The translations under genes were made by a program, and so were the position numbers. Positions 33,279-45,457 of a stretch of 64,000 bases of DNA are shown here, piece by piece. Position 1 is the first letter of the stretch. Each line of letters starts with the position of its first letter. The notes below the pieces were generated by a model. It worked only from the letters and a program-made list of their open reading frames with translations. It made no database searches and was not told the origin of the DNA. The stretch covers positions 137,273,787 through 137,337,786 of the forward strand of contig OX578276.1 in the NCBI GenBank assembly GCA_951217055.1. The letters run 5' to 3'. Source of the DNA: Gerris lacustris (taxonomy: Eukaryota > Arthropoda > Insecta > Hemiptera > Gerridae).

Positions 33279-33610
33279 TACTACGTTTTTATTAGATTCC
33301 TTTCTTGTTTGTTTGTTTGTCCATTACAAATCTTGGAATCGATTTTTAACTAACTTCCCGAGTAGCTAGACATTTGAAACTTGATGACAATGCATTATTT
33401 TATAGTACTTTTAGCCATCTTTCAGCAGAATTTAATTTGTTTTCAGCAAATTTTGCTGTATAGTAAGTTAGTTCGGAAGAAATCCGCAAGTTATTTTATT
33501 TGTTTTGACATATCCCATATTTACAATCTTCATTTTGACGGGTTTCAAATTTATGACAGAAAATTTAAAAACGTAGTAGGTATATAAAAAGTTATTTTTA
33601 TTTTGTAATT
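33279..33610 (+). mobile_element. Family A copy, internally deleted
   Basis: Starts TACTACGTTTTTATTAG and has TTTCTTGTTTGTTTGTTTG, GCCATCTTTCAGCAGAATTT, CAAATTTTGCTGTA, GTTCGGAAGAAATCCGC, then jumps from TTTGACGGGTTTC to GACAGAAAATTTAAAAACGT. Lacks the roughly 300-bp segment present at 35460-35760. The tail TATATAAAAAGTTATTTTTA is shared with other copies. The 68-codon frame is not a gene. Confidence 0.75.
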
Positions 33611-33837
33611 ATTATAGTTTTAGTTCTGGATTTTCCTTATTCGAGTTGAAACGGATTTTATTCCATCATTTATTTTGATTATTTCTGTTAATAAGTCTGC
33701 TTTTGTCAGTTGCATGTTTAACATGTCGGTGATCATGCATCCCTAGTAAAATTAAGTTCCTACTGTTTGAACTTATTATAATATCCTCGACTTCGTTTTT
33801 CTCCAATGTGTTACAGCGACTCATCATAAAAGAGATG

Positions 33838-34085
33838 TAGTCCAATAACGAAACAACGTCTTCATACAAAATGAATTGTATTTAAAACAATTTAACCGGT
33901 TTCGGATGTTTTAATTCAACCTTCTTCAGATAATCTGATGGTTATCAAGTGACTTGTACTTTTAAAATCATTCGATATATATCAGATTATCTGAAGACTG
34001 CATTAGAACAGCCGAAATTGGTAATACTGTTTCTCATATAATTAATTTTGTGTGATGACGTTGTTTGGTTATTAAACTAAACTTC
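33838..34085. repeat. Foldback element with about 100-bp arms
   Basis: Left arm 33838-33942 (ATAACGAAACAACGTCTTCA, AACCGGTTTCGG, CTTCTTCAGATAATCTGA) and right arm 33980-34080 (TCAGATTATCTGAAGA, AGCCGAAATTGG, TGATGACGTTGTTTGGTTAT) are inverse at roughly three positions in four. The CTGAAGAAGG...CCGAAACCGG vocabulary is common in arthropod retroelement and foldback ends. No target duplication identified. Confidence 0.6.
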
Positions 34086-35132
34086 TTTCATGCTATAATG
34101 ACGTTGTTATCCCTGATCGTCTCTGTTATTAATTGCATAGATGATGCTTTCTGGTGTTTGATTCTTTACTATAACTGACCGAATCTAGTTAAAGAATTCA
34201 CCATCTTGGCAAAAATTGCTGTTGGTTAAATTACTTAAGCTGGAAAAACATTTTATATCTAAAGTATCATATCGACTGAATTGAACTTTTATAGTTTAAT
34301 TAAAATTTGTAAGAATTCTCATAATATTATATATTTTACTATTAAGATCTCATCTCAAATCGAGTGATGTCGAATGTTAAGTACTCATTTTCTTATAAAT
34401 ATATTTTGAGTTATGTTACCTGGAAGATAATAATATGAAGTAGACATTCTTGTATTTGAGCCATGTCATATCTCCACATAGCACGGTAAAAAAACCAAAA
34501 GAGTAAAAAAAAGACAAAATTTTTTCATACGTAAAACTTCGTTTGTGGTTTCATCTTGGCTGTAGAATTAAAGATCTTACACATAAAGAAATATTTAAAA
34601 CGAATTTCGTTTTATTCGATCCCCTATTTTACCCGTACTCACTAGAAATATATTTGCTACTGGTTCAGTTTAATTGCCTCTGATTTAACTTTTTTTTTTT
34701 ACCAAAATTAATAATTTACAATTGATTGTACCAATGCTTTGTTAAGTAGATATACATGGATTCCAAGATAACTGCGGGTAACAAAAGCATTGTAAAGAAA
34801 CCTGCTTCAGACATCATGGGCCAAATATCGGTTTGTTGTTAAACATTATTGTGAACTACCATGACTAATAACCACCAAAATTGTCTGATTTTGATGAATT
34901 TTAATTGTTGGCTAATTAGTCCATTATTGTTCCCATGTTAATTTCCACATTTTGCGACTATTGCTATATTTTCTGCATGCTTACAAACTTTTTTTTTATC
35001 AACATCTATGTATTTAAAAAGACCGATTTTGAAAATATTCGGATAGTTTGCTGCCCACAGGTAATCAATCCCCAAAAATTCTTATTGTCAGTGCACATTT
35101 AAAATTGAATAATTGTGACCCCACTGAGAGGA
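34086..35132. other. No gene seen
   Basis: AT-rich, with no recognised feature. Confidence 0.5.
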
Positions 35133-35174
35133 AGATTTTGTGATATGTGCCACACTAATTGGCAGACTATTTTT
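35133..35174 (+). repeat. Family B terminus fragment
   Basis: TGTGCCACACTAATTGGCAG and GACTATTTT match the B end, abutting a family A copy that appears to have inserted at or beside it. Confidence 0.7.
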
Positions 35175-35812
35175 TACTACGTTTTTATTAGCTTGCTTTC
35201 TTGTTTGTTTGTCCGGTACAAATCTGGCAATCGATTTCTAATTAACTTCCCGAATAGCTAGACATTTGAAACTTTTAGCATAACTCAGAACACGATGACA
35301 ATGCATTATTTTAATACTTTTAGCCATCTTTCAGCAGAATTTAATTGGTTTTCAGCAAATTTTGCTGTATGGAAAGTTAGTTCGGAAAAAATCCGCCAGT
35401 TATTTTATTTGTTTTGCCATATCCCATATTTACATTTTGACGGGTTTCAAATTTGTGATTTTTATAAATAAGATATAAACATTGAATGACAACAAAACAG
35501 TAAATACGTCGATTATATTATTTATCGATTATATTATTTATCGATTATATTATTTCAAATATATCGATGGCACGGTTTAGATTTGGTGTTATGGAGATCC
35601 GTTGTACAAAGATTTGTCCTTTTATAGGTTTAAGATCAGCTCTCTAGATGGTTGTCATTTATGTGAAGTAAATAAATTCGGAACTATTTTTTTTTTCACC
35701 AACATTATATATTATATAAAAATAACAATTATATTATCAACATTACATACGATTCAACAGAAAATTTAAAAACGTAGTATATAAAAAGTTCTTTTTATCT
35801 TGAAATTATTTA
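35175..35812 (+). mobile_element. Family A copy, full length
   Basis: Starts TACTACGTTTTTATTAGCTT. The inverse CGTAG lies at 35773-35777, followed by the conserved TATATAAAAAGTTCTTTTTA tail. Core blocks: GATGACAATGCATTATTTTA, CAGCAGAATTTAATTGG, TCCGCCAGTTATTTTATTTG, CGATGGCACGGTTTAGATTT, AGATCCGTTGTACAAAGATT, CATTTATGTGAAGTAAATAA. TA borders the inverted CTACGTTTTTA, but shared sequence continues past the right CGTAG, so the true right end is uncertain. No coding capacity. Confidence 0.8.
35509..35555 (+). repeat. 16-bp tandem triplication inside family A
   Basis: TCGATTATATTATTTA is repeated three times, the third with a final C. The copies at 44421 and 55680 carry fewer units (one and about two), so the number is variable between copies. 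Confidence 0.9.
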
Positions 35813-36316
35813 ATTTTCATTTTGGAAAAACTCACTACAAGTGACAGTTTAACAATATTGATCACTATATTATCGACAAATACAGTAACTTGTTAGTTTT
35901 TTTTTAATTTAGTTGATCGACATTAACTAAATAATACGTTAAAACATCTTTGTTTGGTAACATCAGAAAACTCACTCTCATAATTCCACAACCAACATTT
36001 CCAATTTATCAATATTGGTCAAGTTTAGTTCAAAACAATCATTAATGTTGTTAAAGGGGCCTTCAATTGTAAATAATTACTTCAAATTAGTTTCTGTCAT
36101 TTCTAATGAACTGCTAGTTCGCTTGTATGAAGTCTTTAATTAATATTTTTTTATTCTGCAATTACAAATAACTATTATATATTGTGTTCTATAATGTTTT
36201 AATTGGTGTGATGTTCATTAAAAGAAATATGAATAACACTTTCTATTTGTTGTAGGAAAATTTAAATTGAAATTGTTTCAATGTAGGATATAATATGTTG
36301 ACTTCTGAAGTGACCC
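35813..36316. other. No gene seen
   Basis: AT-rich, with no recognised feature. Confidence 0.5.
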
Positions 36317-36319
36317 TTA

Positions 36320-37047
36320 TGTCGCATTTACACATTCGTGCTCGTGACTTGCCTCGTGGTTCGCCGGTACTCGTAGTCCAATTTTTCCACTGGCCGCTTA
36401 CACATTCGCGCTCGCTACTTCCCCCCTGGTTCGGCGTCGCTCGCTAGTAGCACTCGTCCTCTCGTCCCAATAACGCGAGTGGCCCATTTACACACTCGCC
36501 GTTAGTTTAGTTTAATACTAAGCCAAGGCGCTTAAACGAGGTGGAAATTGTTGCAGTATCTGCAGTGCACTCTGCAAGTGTTTACAACTATCTTGAAATC
36601 GTTCATGAAAAAATTTAACAAAGACGTCGCCGTAGACGATAGTGAATGGTAGCAGAGCCATCTAAGGAAAAACTATTTAACTTTACATTTTTTACTTAAA
36701 TAAACAATTTGAGCAAATTGTATTGAATTTACGAATAATTCAACTACTAACGCAATTAGTGACTAATTAGTACACGTACACACATTAATACACACGTTAA
36801 TAAAAACACTCTGGTGGATTAATTTAAATAAAAATGAAAATAAAAGTTAATATAAAATCGTGTAAAAGTTAAAAGGAATAAGAAAGATATCATTTTAAAT
36901 TTAATTTAATTTTAATATAACTTAAAAGTTCAGGAACCGTCGTGTCAGGAAACCGCCCCAGACACGAGCGCCACGAGTGACGAGTGAGTCGTTTACACAT
37001 TCGCCTCGCACCTCGCCTCGTCACTCGTGCGAATGTGTAGATGCGGC
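36320..37047. mobile_element. PIF/Harbinger-like non-autonomous element
   Basis: The left end GTCGCATTTACACATTCG and right end CGAATGTGTAGATGCGGC are inverted and flanked by TTA (36317-36319 and 37048-37050). Subterminal TTTACACATTCG or TTACACACTCG recurs four or more times, interleaved with CTCG(T/C)(G/C)AC words on both sides. The middle (36520-36660) may be decayed coding DNA: one frame reads EVEIVAVSAVHSASVYNYLE followed, after a stop, by a run of Arg, reminiscent of a PIF/Harbinger transposase N-terminus. That last point is weak. Confidence 0.55.
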
Positions 37048-37224
37048 TTAACATTACTAAATTTTAATTATACCTCATTTGCTGATAGTAAATTTAATTA
37101 ATTTTTTATTTTTTTATTTTACAACGTGATATTTTTCGATTGGCTTTGTCTTTTAGTTTATCATTATAAAGAATAAAATGACATTGAAAGTAGAAATTCG
37201 TTAGCTGTTGAATATTTAAACGGT

Positions 37225-37625
37225 TGAAGAGTATTATCTGTATGTACAAGAGGGAGGTGTTGTAAGTAGGAAGGAAGGGTATATAAGTGTATAGTGGAGT
37301 TTAGAATGTATAGGTAAGGTATAAGAGTATAATGGTATGGTGTATAGAGTAGTAGAAGTACAAGGAAGACGCATTGTTCTTACTCCAGAGAAGAGTCTGT
37401 CCTTGAATAGTTCTAGCCCGGGGCACTAAGCTTCCGGCCCCTCCGTTACACCTTATTTTCTTATACAGCTTGACCACAACCCGCTAGAACCTGCATCCAA
37501 TACACCGCCCTCTTCACGCTGTACCTTCTTATAACTATCTACTAGCCCCGAGTATAACGTCTCTATCCCATATTCATTTTATAACCTCCAACAACTTCAT
37601 ACAAAGAAAAACAACGAAAAAATAG
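37225..37625. other. Purine-to-pyrimidine switch island
   Basis: Plus strand is G/A/T-rich and nearly C-free from about 37235 to 37370 (GAGGGAGGTGTTGTAAGTAG, GTATAGAGTAGTAGAAGTAC), then C-rich from 37380 to 37600 (CTTCCGGCCCCTCCGTTACA, CACCGCCCTCTTCACG). Strong strand asymmetry with a sharp switch. No coding frame or element ends recognised. Confidence 0.45.
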
Positions 37626-37654
37626 AGACTATTTCCTCTATTTTATAAATATAC

Positions 37655-38100
37655 ATTTTTAAGTGTGGCACATAGCTTCCTCGCGTCCTATTTCGTATAT
37701 TTAATGATTTTAAACTTTTACAATCAATTATTGTCAAATTTATTTAATTTTCCCTCTTTTTATAAATGTGTCAAAATTATTTTGATGATTTACATAAATT
37801 AAAATATCAATTTAGCAAAATTTAAAAAGCGCAGACGGTTGACATTGATCTGGAGCTATCTGCCGACTACTTTCGAGAAACCCTCCAAATTTCATAAAAA
37901 TCATATAAGTACTTTTGAAGGTATAGGTGTAAATAAATGTATGTTTGTGTCATGTGGGAGAAAAAAGAAAAAGCGAAGAAGATTGAACGACAGAAAGACA
38001 CGGAACCAGAAATTATGTCTGAATTAGATTTCTGTCTTGCAATTTTTTTAAATCAGAGACATAAAACTATTTTCGTTTCATAGAAGAAATAGCTTTATAG
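37655..38100 (-). mobile_element. Family B copy
   Basis: Begins AAGTGTGGCACATAGCTTCC and TCGCGTCCTATTTCGTAT. Contains the middle block with TTAAAAAGCGCAGACGG, GGAGCTATCTGCCGACTAC and ATGTATGTTTGTGTCATGTG. Ends before the hairpin, whose GCTTCCG core has decayed (AGAAATAGCTTTATAG). Confidence 0.65.
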
Positions 38101-40711
38101 ATCTCTCTAATTTAATTATTAGCTAACTGATAATGAATATGAACTATTCTTAAAGAGGTTTGATTGAAGTATTGGGGTTTTCGGGAAATGACCCAAACAA
38201 AGTTTGAAACTCAGGACTGAACATTAGGATTGTCTAATTTTAAGAAATTTATAAAATTTACATTGGTTTATTCCCATTCAAATTTGCCATTTCAGGCTAT
38301 ATTTTCACGCATGTTTATCCATAATAAGTTAAATAAACTTCATAAACTTATTTGACAATTTTTTTATACTAAATAATACGTGAGCTTGATGCTTAAAACA
38401 TTTGTGCTTATTATGATCTCTATACAAGTATGATAGATGTGAAGTACGATTTCATAATGCTTGTTTGTAACTTCTATCCTTGAACTTTTGAATGATACTC
38501 AATACCCATTAGATTATAGAAACTAGCCAATGACACGAGCACCTCCTATTATCCTGAACACTAACAATTCGAAACTACTCTATAGTATAACTTTTTTTGG
38601 GGAGAGGGGCGGTTCTATTCTTGGACTTGGGGAGAAAGGCTAGTTCTTAAATTCAATAATAAAAGTAGACGTGAAATGAATCAATTATCGTTATGATGTT
38701 GTTATTTCTTTAACAATTTTTATATTAGTATTAATTAAAAATCCGTTAATTTTTATTTATTTATCTGTCTGTTATCTTTTTGGTCTCTCTTAACATCCTT
38801 GTCTACTATTATCTTCGTAGAATATATTTCCTTGTTGAAATATAAATCTAGAGATGCCAAAATATTTTGAGTTTTAACTGCGACTTCTCCCATACTTCTT
38901 GATGAGACATATTATTCAAATAACATAACTTTTCTTCATTTGAATCAGTGTTCTAGATTAATGTCACGTAAGTTTGTATAACACTAGAAAATACAGATAC
39001 TACGCGAATCAGGATTTCTCTAATCTTAAGAAATGTTGTTTCTTCAGAGTTTTTAGGGGTGGTATCATCAAATTTAGATCTATCATTAATTTCTCGAATT
39101 CGTCTCAGTGTATAGTTTTTCTGATGTATGCTAAATTCCTTAAAAAATCGGCTCAGTAGGTAAGCTTCAAGTGTATACACATAGACAGATTTTTTTAAAG
39201 AACAGCTTTTTATGGACTCCAGGGACCATAAAACGTGTAAATCCTCTAAAAACTCTTTCTAATCACTACGTAGTATATAAGTGTAAAATCAAAGCGAAGT
39301 TTTTATTGTATAAATCTTTTAAGTTTGTAACAGTGTTGTTATTACCCTGGCAGTAGCAAAGGTAGGAACAGGTGCCGCTATGTAAGAACCAACCAAGTAT
39401 AACGGCTGTATATGAAATCAACACCATAAACCAATTAGCATTTTAATCACTGACTTTTATCATCATATTTACTTTCTTCAGGTTCACTTGTGTAAAAAAA
39501 AAAATATATATATATATCATAGACAGTTTCAAGTTCAACTGAACACCATAATGGTAAGGAAAAAAAATAACTAAATTATTAAACAAGAAGTTATATGGTC
39601 TGGGTTTGACTATGTTTGTAAATAAAATTTTTTGGACCCCTCTTATTATTATATGAGATATATCTCTCCTTAAAACAGAAATTATACAGACAATGTCAGA
39701 TTTTAAATTTCTTCTAAAAAAAATAACTTAGTTTTTTAAAAGTTTTCCTGCTTGAATTAAATTTGTTATAAGTGAATACTTCAATTTGCAACCTTTTTTG
39801 GATGCTTTAAAGAAGTTTTAAACTTCTTTTATTGCATTTTAAAGCTAACTTTTTGATTGTACAACTTTTATTTAATGCAATCTATTTACAATAAGTTTAT
39901 TTCTTCAAATACTTCAAATTGAACCTGTACAATGTATTGAAAAACTTTTAAGATGCATTTTCAAATGTATTTATATAAGTTTCTTATCAAGGCATAGTGA
40001 TCAAGTGGTAGTTAAATAATTACTATTATACATATTAATCGACGGTTTACTAATTAAGTCTGAATTAGACGATCCACCATATCTGCAATAGATATTTTAT
40101 TGATTTTTGTGAAAAATTATTAAATTTACTCATATCTTGTTCAGGCATAATTAAGTATATAAGGTATAAACAAAAATTCGGGAAAGACATCATGAAAAAA
40201 TGATGTTTTAAAAGTATTAATATATTTCAGCTGTTTATTAAATCCCCACCCCTTCTATATTTAGTTTACGATACATTCCATAGATTTATAACTAAGCATT
40301 TTATACATTTTCACTATTCAAGATAAATAATAAAATTTGCATTCTGAGACTATTAATTATTCTGTTTTCTGTTATTCCTACTTTCCCTTTGTTATGTTAA
40401 ATAATGTATATTAATAACTATTCCATGAGCTTCTATAAAAATATTGTTTTACCTTGTTTTTAATTGATAGCATTTAGCTAAAGCGTTTATTAGTGTTTTA
40501 CCAATTGTTAGGCTCAAATAATATTCCTTAAAACAATATATTAGATTTTTCGCAACTCAACTTATTATGGTTTTCTTTTAATTAATTCAATATTATGGTC
40601 ATATCATTATCGTTAATCATTTATCGTTGAAGAATAAATAATTAATTTAAATTAATAACTTTAATAATTTAGTTTCATATTCTGTTGAAGTTAAAGTGAA
40701 TTTAAAAAATT
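38101..40711. other. No gene seen (2.6 kb)
   Basis: AT-rich throughout, with a short (AT)n at about 39504-39518. Three frames of 61-75 codons between 38953 and 39356 overlap on both strands and show no domain. A TTTTTAAAG...CTCCAGGGACCATAAAACGT patch near 39190-39235 resembles 45335-45360. Confidence 0.5.
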
Positions 40712-40972
40712 GTCAGCCAGTTAGTGTGGCTTCCTTGCGTCCTATTTTGTATTTTTGATACTTTAATGATTTATTGCTATTACAATTTATTCCCCCCCCC
40801 CCGTTTTTAAATATGTCAAAATTGATTTGAATTTTCACATGAAGGTTGAAACTTATAAGGGATTAAAAAGGGGCTAATTATGAACTACCATCCAAATTTC
40901 ATTAAAATCAGACGCTCTTCAGAAAGATCAAATAGCTTCCGTTACCTTTGGTAAACTTGGAAGCAAAACATG
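40712..40972 (-). mobile_element. Family B copy, internally deleted
   Basis: Starts GCCAGTTAGTGTGGCTTCCT and TGCGTCCTATTTTGTAT, then skips most of the middle, and ends AGCTTCCGTTACCTTTGG followed by AACTTGGAAGC. A C-run of about 12 sits at 40791-40802. Confidence 0.65.
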
Positions 40973-42933
40973 AAGATTAGAAATTATAAAAAGTTATCAG
41001 ATTTTTATTTGTTTGATTATTTATCTAATTGGCGAATTTACGCAGTAAGATTTAGCGAATTGTCGAAGAAAAATAAGCTATTGCAATTGCAATGGCATCA
41101 ACATTTATGTAATGCGAATTTTTGAAAATTTTCTTCGATGGGTTCTGCAGTCTCGACAAAGCTAAAGCTGTTGTTATTTATTACTAAAACGGAGATATTT
41201 TTGAATAAATAATTAATTAACGTTATTAGCGTATTAACCAATAATTTTTTTTTTTGTTTATTCCTCTGAACTTGTTAATGTTTTTACTGTTATACAGGAT
41301 CATATAGCGACTATAATAATTGTCCTTCACTAAATATTTAAATGATATATTATTGAATACTTCATAGTAATTTATATTATAGCTATTAATATCTTAGGAT
41401 AACGTTTAATTGTTCTTATTTGAATTTCACACTCTTAAATTTCAATTAATATCTATTTGAAATCAAGGAAACTATTTTAAACACAAAATTTTTATTTCTT
41501 TGTAATTTAATCAATTATTGGTCAGGTTTGGGTAATTCAAATTATTTGCAGATATTTATGAATTATTTACTGTTAAGGGAAGAGATGGAAGTAATTTGGT
41601 AAACAGTAAGAAACCAACTAAAACTGCTTTTCATTATAATTATTTGTGGATAAAAAAATAATTATATAAGTAATAACTTCATTTGACGACAACTTACCAC
41701 ATTGTAAAGCGGAATTAAATTTACCATATTTGATTAAATTTATTACATAATATACATACAAGATATAAACAGCGTATTTCAAATACAGTTGAGTTCAACA
41801 ATAAATCAGTTCAGAAAGCCACCTGTTGTTTGAGGTAAAATCTTTTGGGATTAGTCATCTCATTTCTATCCTTAGACAGTAGTTCGAATATGTTAAACGG
41901 TTAAGAAATAGGTTATCACACAGTAGTACAGTTATCAGTACTTGCAGTAAACATTTGTACGTCGATTATATTAATTGAAATGTTTACATTCAGCCCACTT
42001 TCGTGGAAGTGGGCATGAAATAGACCAGCGCTATATGTAATAAACAGGCTACTCGCGCCGCTCATGCTCTTGTCACTCGTTAGCGGTTTTTCGAGCCTAA
42101 GTCAAAATGCAGGTAGCGCGAGTGTTTACAATTACAATCTCCTCATCTACTTACTTGCCTCAACCCATTTTGCTGTTATAATTCTAAAATTCTTAAAATG
42201 CTCCGATTGCACTGGAATTTGAAGCAGTTATACCTTTTTATAAGATGACTGAATTTCATTGTGATATTTGCCACCATTTTTAAAATATCGACGTTTGAAA
42301 CTTTAATGCTAAATAATTGCGGCAATATCAACTAATGGAATATTGATAGAAACTTTGAAACATAAAGATAAAAATGCAATATGTCACTGAAGCTGCATTT
42401 CCTTGATGTCCTCCATAGCCCGAGGTAGAATGGGAAGCAAGATAGGGGGAATGTAAACACTCATTGTCCTTGATGCTGCCAAAGAAGTATTTTGGAATGT
42501 AAATGCAGCTGCGCTAGGAGCTGGGATAGTTGCTGAATGTAAACCAGGCATTATTAATTTGATCACAGGTGGTTATTATTGATATAGATAATTTTTAGAA
42601 TATTTTTTGAAGCTTTAGTTATCATATAAAATCGAAGGTTTTCATTTAGAACTATAAATATAATAATAAAAGAATATTGAAATAAATTATCGAAGATATT
42701 TGAATTGTCTTCTATAGTAGGACGTCCTGTATAAATACAGTATAAAATAATATAATTATAAATAAACCCTTTTTTATATAGGTAATCCTTGTCAAGCTGT
42801 TCGCAAAAAATCTAGTCAATTGATTTTTATTGTGCAATAAGTAAGAGGATGGTTTTAGTCCAGACTAAAATGTTGAATTACAATGTCTAATCATACAATA
42901 TAACAGTTCTTTTAACAACTTAGCTGCCATGCC
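40973..42933. other. No gene seen; weak short inverted repeat
   Basis: AT-rich. GCCCACTTTCGTGGAAGTGGGC (42003-42015 region) forms a short hairpin. Around 42037-42147 CTACTCGCGCC and GGTAGCGCGAGTGTTTACAA are roughly inverse, perhaps a tiny decayed MITE. The 60-codon reverse frame at 42384-42566 has no known domain. Confidence 0.4.
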
Positions 42934-42941
42934 GAACTGAT

Positions 42942-43115
42942 CAGTGGCATTGGGGGCCCATCGCAAAAACTTTTTGGGGGCCCCTCGACAAACAAAATTG
43001 ATGAGCAAAAAAAAATCTCTTGCGTTTAGAACTGGGGGCTCCCTCGTCGTTGATTTGGGGCCCCCTTGCACTGCCCCCCCCCCCCCCGCAATGCGGGCCC
43101 ATAGTTACGCCACTG
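42942..43115. mobile_element. hAT-type MITE, 174 bp, with perfect 8-bp TSD
   Basis: Left end CAGTGGCATTGGGGGCCC and right end GGGCCCATAGTTACGCCACTG lie between identical 8-bp repeats GAACTGAT (42934-42941 and 43116-43123). CAGTGGCG-type ends and an 8-bp duplication are classic for hAT. The interior is rich in G-runs and C-runs (TTGGGGGCCC, then a run of about 16 C at 43074-43088). No coding capacity. The two frames crossing it are not genes. Confidence 0.9.
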
Positions 43116-43123
43116 GAACTGAT

Positions 43124-44420
43124 TTACTGTTGGAATCAATTCTGCTTGATGCTCAACTATGTATGATGTTTGAATATGTATTTTATTTTAGTAAAAATTG
43201 TCAATTTACTTCCTCTTTACCAAGTGGTTTGAATTGTTGTACCTATTTCTCCTTCTGCAACTTGTTATCTATTTACTAATCAGTGGTCGATGCCCCCTTT
43301 TAAGAAGTTTTACCAATTCTAGAGTATATTCTTTAAAAAGGTCTTAACGAAACAAATCGTTGGAATCCTTTTTATCTAATTGTTGTTATTCCTTGAGCCT
43401 TGTTAATTTCCTCGTCTAATAGCCTGTTTCTAAGATGTTTTTCTGAGAAGGCTCTGGTGCACCTTGCTGATGGTTAGCGGTTAAAGAGGACGGTTATTGC
43501 AGGTGCCCCCACTCCTAGGGTTTGTGCACACCTGCTGGCTCGCTCTGTACACTGCAGTTCCTTGTCTGTCGGTTGTTTCCTTGGCAATGATCCTGAGAAG
43601 AGGTTTCTCCCTTGGAGTTTGTCCTTGGTTCGGTCATTACTTCCAATATGGCCACACTCACACCCTCCTACCACAGGATATTCACATCCTTATTGTTCAC
43701 TTCCTTAGAATTCAGATCCAACTCCTCCCTCCTTAAACCAATTATTTAAGAATTCTTAACTACACTTATACATTATACATTATTTTTCTGTTTTTCCACC
43801 TTTTTCTGTTTTGTGAAAATAGAAGGATGTGAGAACATGAGAACAAAAAAACAAACTCCTTTTTCCCCCTCATTTAAGGAAATCGTTGATATAAATGAAA
43901 ATAATGTATTATGATTTAATCACAATTCTGTTTTATGGCGTTTGTTTCCTTTCTTGTTTCTTTTTAGGCAATCTAATAAAATAAAATGTGATGCATTAGG
44001 TACTTCAATTAAAATTTAAATTATTACCTTTCCGGTAAACCCTGCATCTGATTATATTTTAAGCAACTTTTCTAATAATGGACAAGTATTCACAGTACTT
44101 CTACTTTGATGCAACAATATTCTATTTTAAATTTAAATTACTTGACACAATGGAGACACGCTGCACCTATTTGTATCACGGTCTTAATCTGGAACATTTG
44201 TTTTACTACTCTTACTTTTTTTTAAAATTCTTCTTTTTATAGTAGAAAAATTTCGCGTTTATAGGGCACTCTGATAAAACTATCTCATATACAGAGTCGC
44301 ACTGAATTTGAATTGAAAATAATCCAATTCAATCCATTTATAATTAGCATATTTAAAAAGTAATCGACAGGTTGATTATTTCGTGCTTTAGATTTTCTGT
44401 ATAATTAAATTTATTATTAT
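43124..44420. other. No gene recognised; less AT-rich patch at 43430-43735
   Basis: 43430-43735 is more balanced in composition, with open frames of 79 codons plus and 66 codons minus that overlap. Neither resembles a family I know. The rest is AT-rich. Confidence 0.35.
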
Positions 44421-45020
44421 TTACGTTTTTATTAGCTTGCATTCTTGTTTGTTTGTTTGTTTGTCCGGTACAAATCTGGCAATCGATTTCTAATTATCTT
44501 TCCGAATAGCTAGACATTTGAAACTTTTAGCATAGCTCAGAACACGATGACAATGCATTATTTTAATACTTTTAGCCATCTTTCAGCAGAATTTTATTAG
44601 TTTTCAGCAAATTTTGCTGTACAGAAAGATAGTTCAGAAAGAATCCGCCAGTTATTTTATTTGTTTTGCCATATCCAATATTTACGCTATCATTATTTTG
44701 ACGGGTCTCAAATTTGTGATAGATAAACATTGAATGACAGCAAAACAGGAAATATCGATTATATTATTTCAAATATATCGATGGCATGCTTTAGATTTGG
44801 TGTTGGGGAGATCCGTTGTACAAAGATTTGTCCTTTTATAGGTTTAAGATCAGCTCTCTGGATGGTTGTCATTTATGTGAAGTAAATAAATTCGGAACTA
44901 TTTTTTTTTACTAACATTATATATTATATAACAATAACAATTATATTATCATTACATACGATTCAACAGAAAATTAAAAACGTAGATAGTATATAAAAAG
45001 TTCTCTTTATCTTGAAATTA
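44421..45020 (+). mobile_element. Family A copy, nearly full length
   Basis: Starts TTACGTTTTTATTAGCTTGC and runs to the inverse CGTAG at 44981-44985 and tail AGTTCTCTTTATCTTGAAAT. Closely matches 35175-35812 in order and sequence, with a single TCGATTATATTATTT unit. Confidence 0.8.
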
Positions 45021-45029
45021 TTTTTATCA

Positions 45030-45366
45030 ATAACTCGAAAACTTGATTTCTCTCAGGAAAACTTACATGGTTTTGAAACCAAGATCTCTATTCGTATTTA
45101 AATGGACTAAATTTCAGAACTTGTTCATCAAAATGGTCGGAATTGGTATCAAGAAGTAATTTTATTTTACGTTGTTACAGAGTTAATGAGGTATTTGGTT
45201 GGTATGAATGCCATATTTCCCAGTCGTTTAGGCGAAAAATATTTTAGTCCAAATAATCCTCATTATAGTTATTATGGGTTCCCGGCAGTAGTCGTTTGAA
45301 GTGTGTGTGCAGACATTATTAAAAACAACTTATTGGTCTCAGGGGACCTTCTAACGTGTAAATCCA
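45030..45366 (-). repeat. Family E partial copy
   Basis: 45065-45180 is the reverse of the 14420-14560 block (TCGTATTTAAATGGACTA, GTCGGAATTGG). 45335-45366 repeats a CAGGGGACCTTCTAACGTGT patch related to 39215-39240. Confidence 0.45.

Positions 45367-45374
<8 letters not shown>

Positions 45375-45455
<81 letters not shown>
45375..45455. repeat. (AT)n microsatellite
   Basis: About 40 AT units, ending at GATACTAAATG. Confidence 0.95.

Positions 45456-45457
<2 letters not shown>

Noticed and set aside
36540..36660. PIF/Harbinger transposase start inside the 36320-37047 element
   Set aside because: Only about 20 residues plus an Arg run after a stop; too weak to annotate as coding, so kept as a remark.
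42944..43279. 111-codon frame with Pro-rich stretch
   Set aside because: It reads through the hAT MITE, and the Pro run is its C-run.
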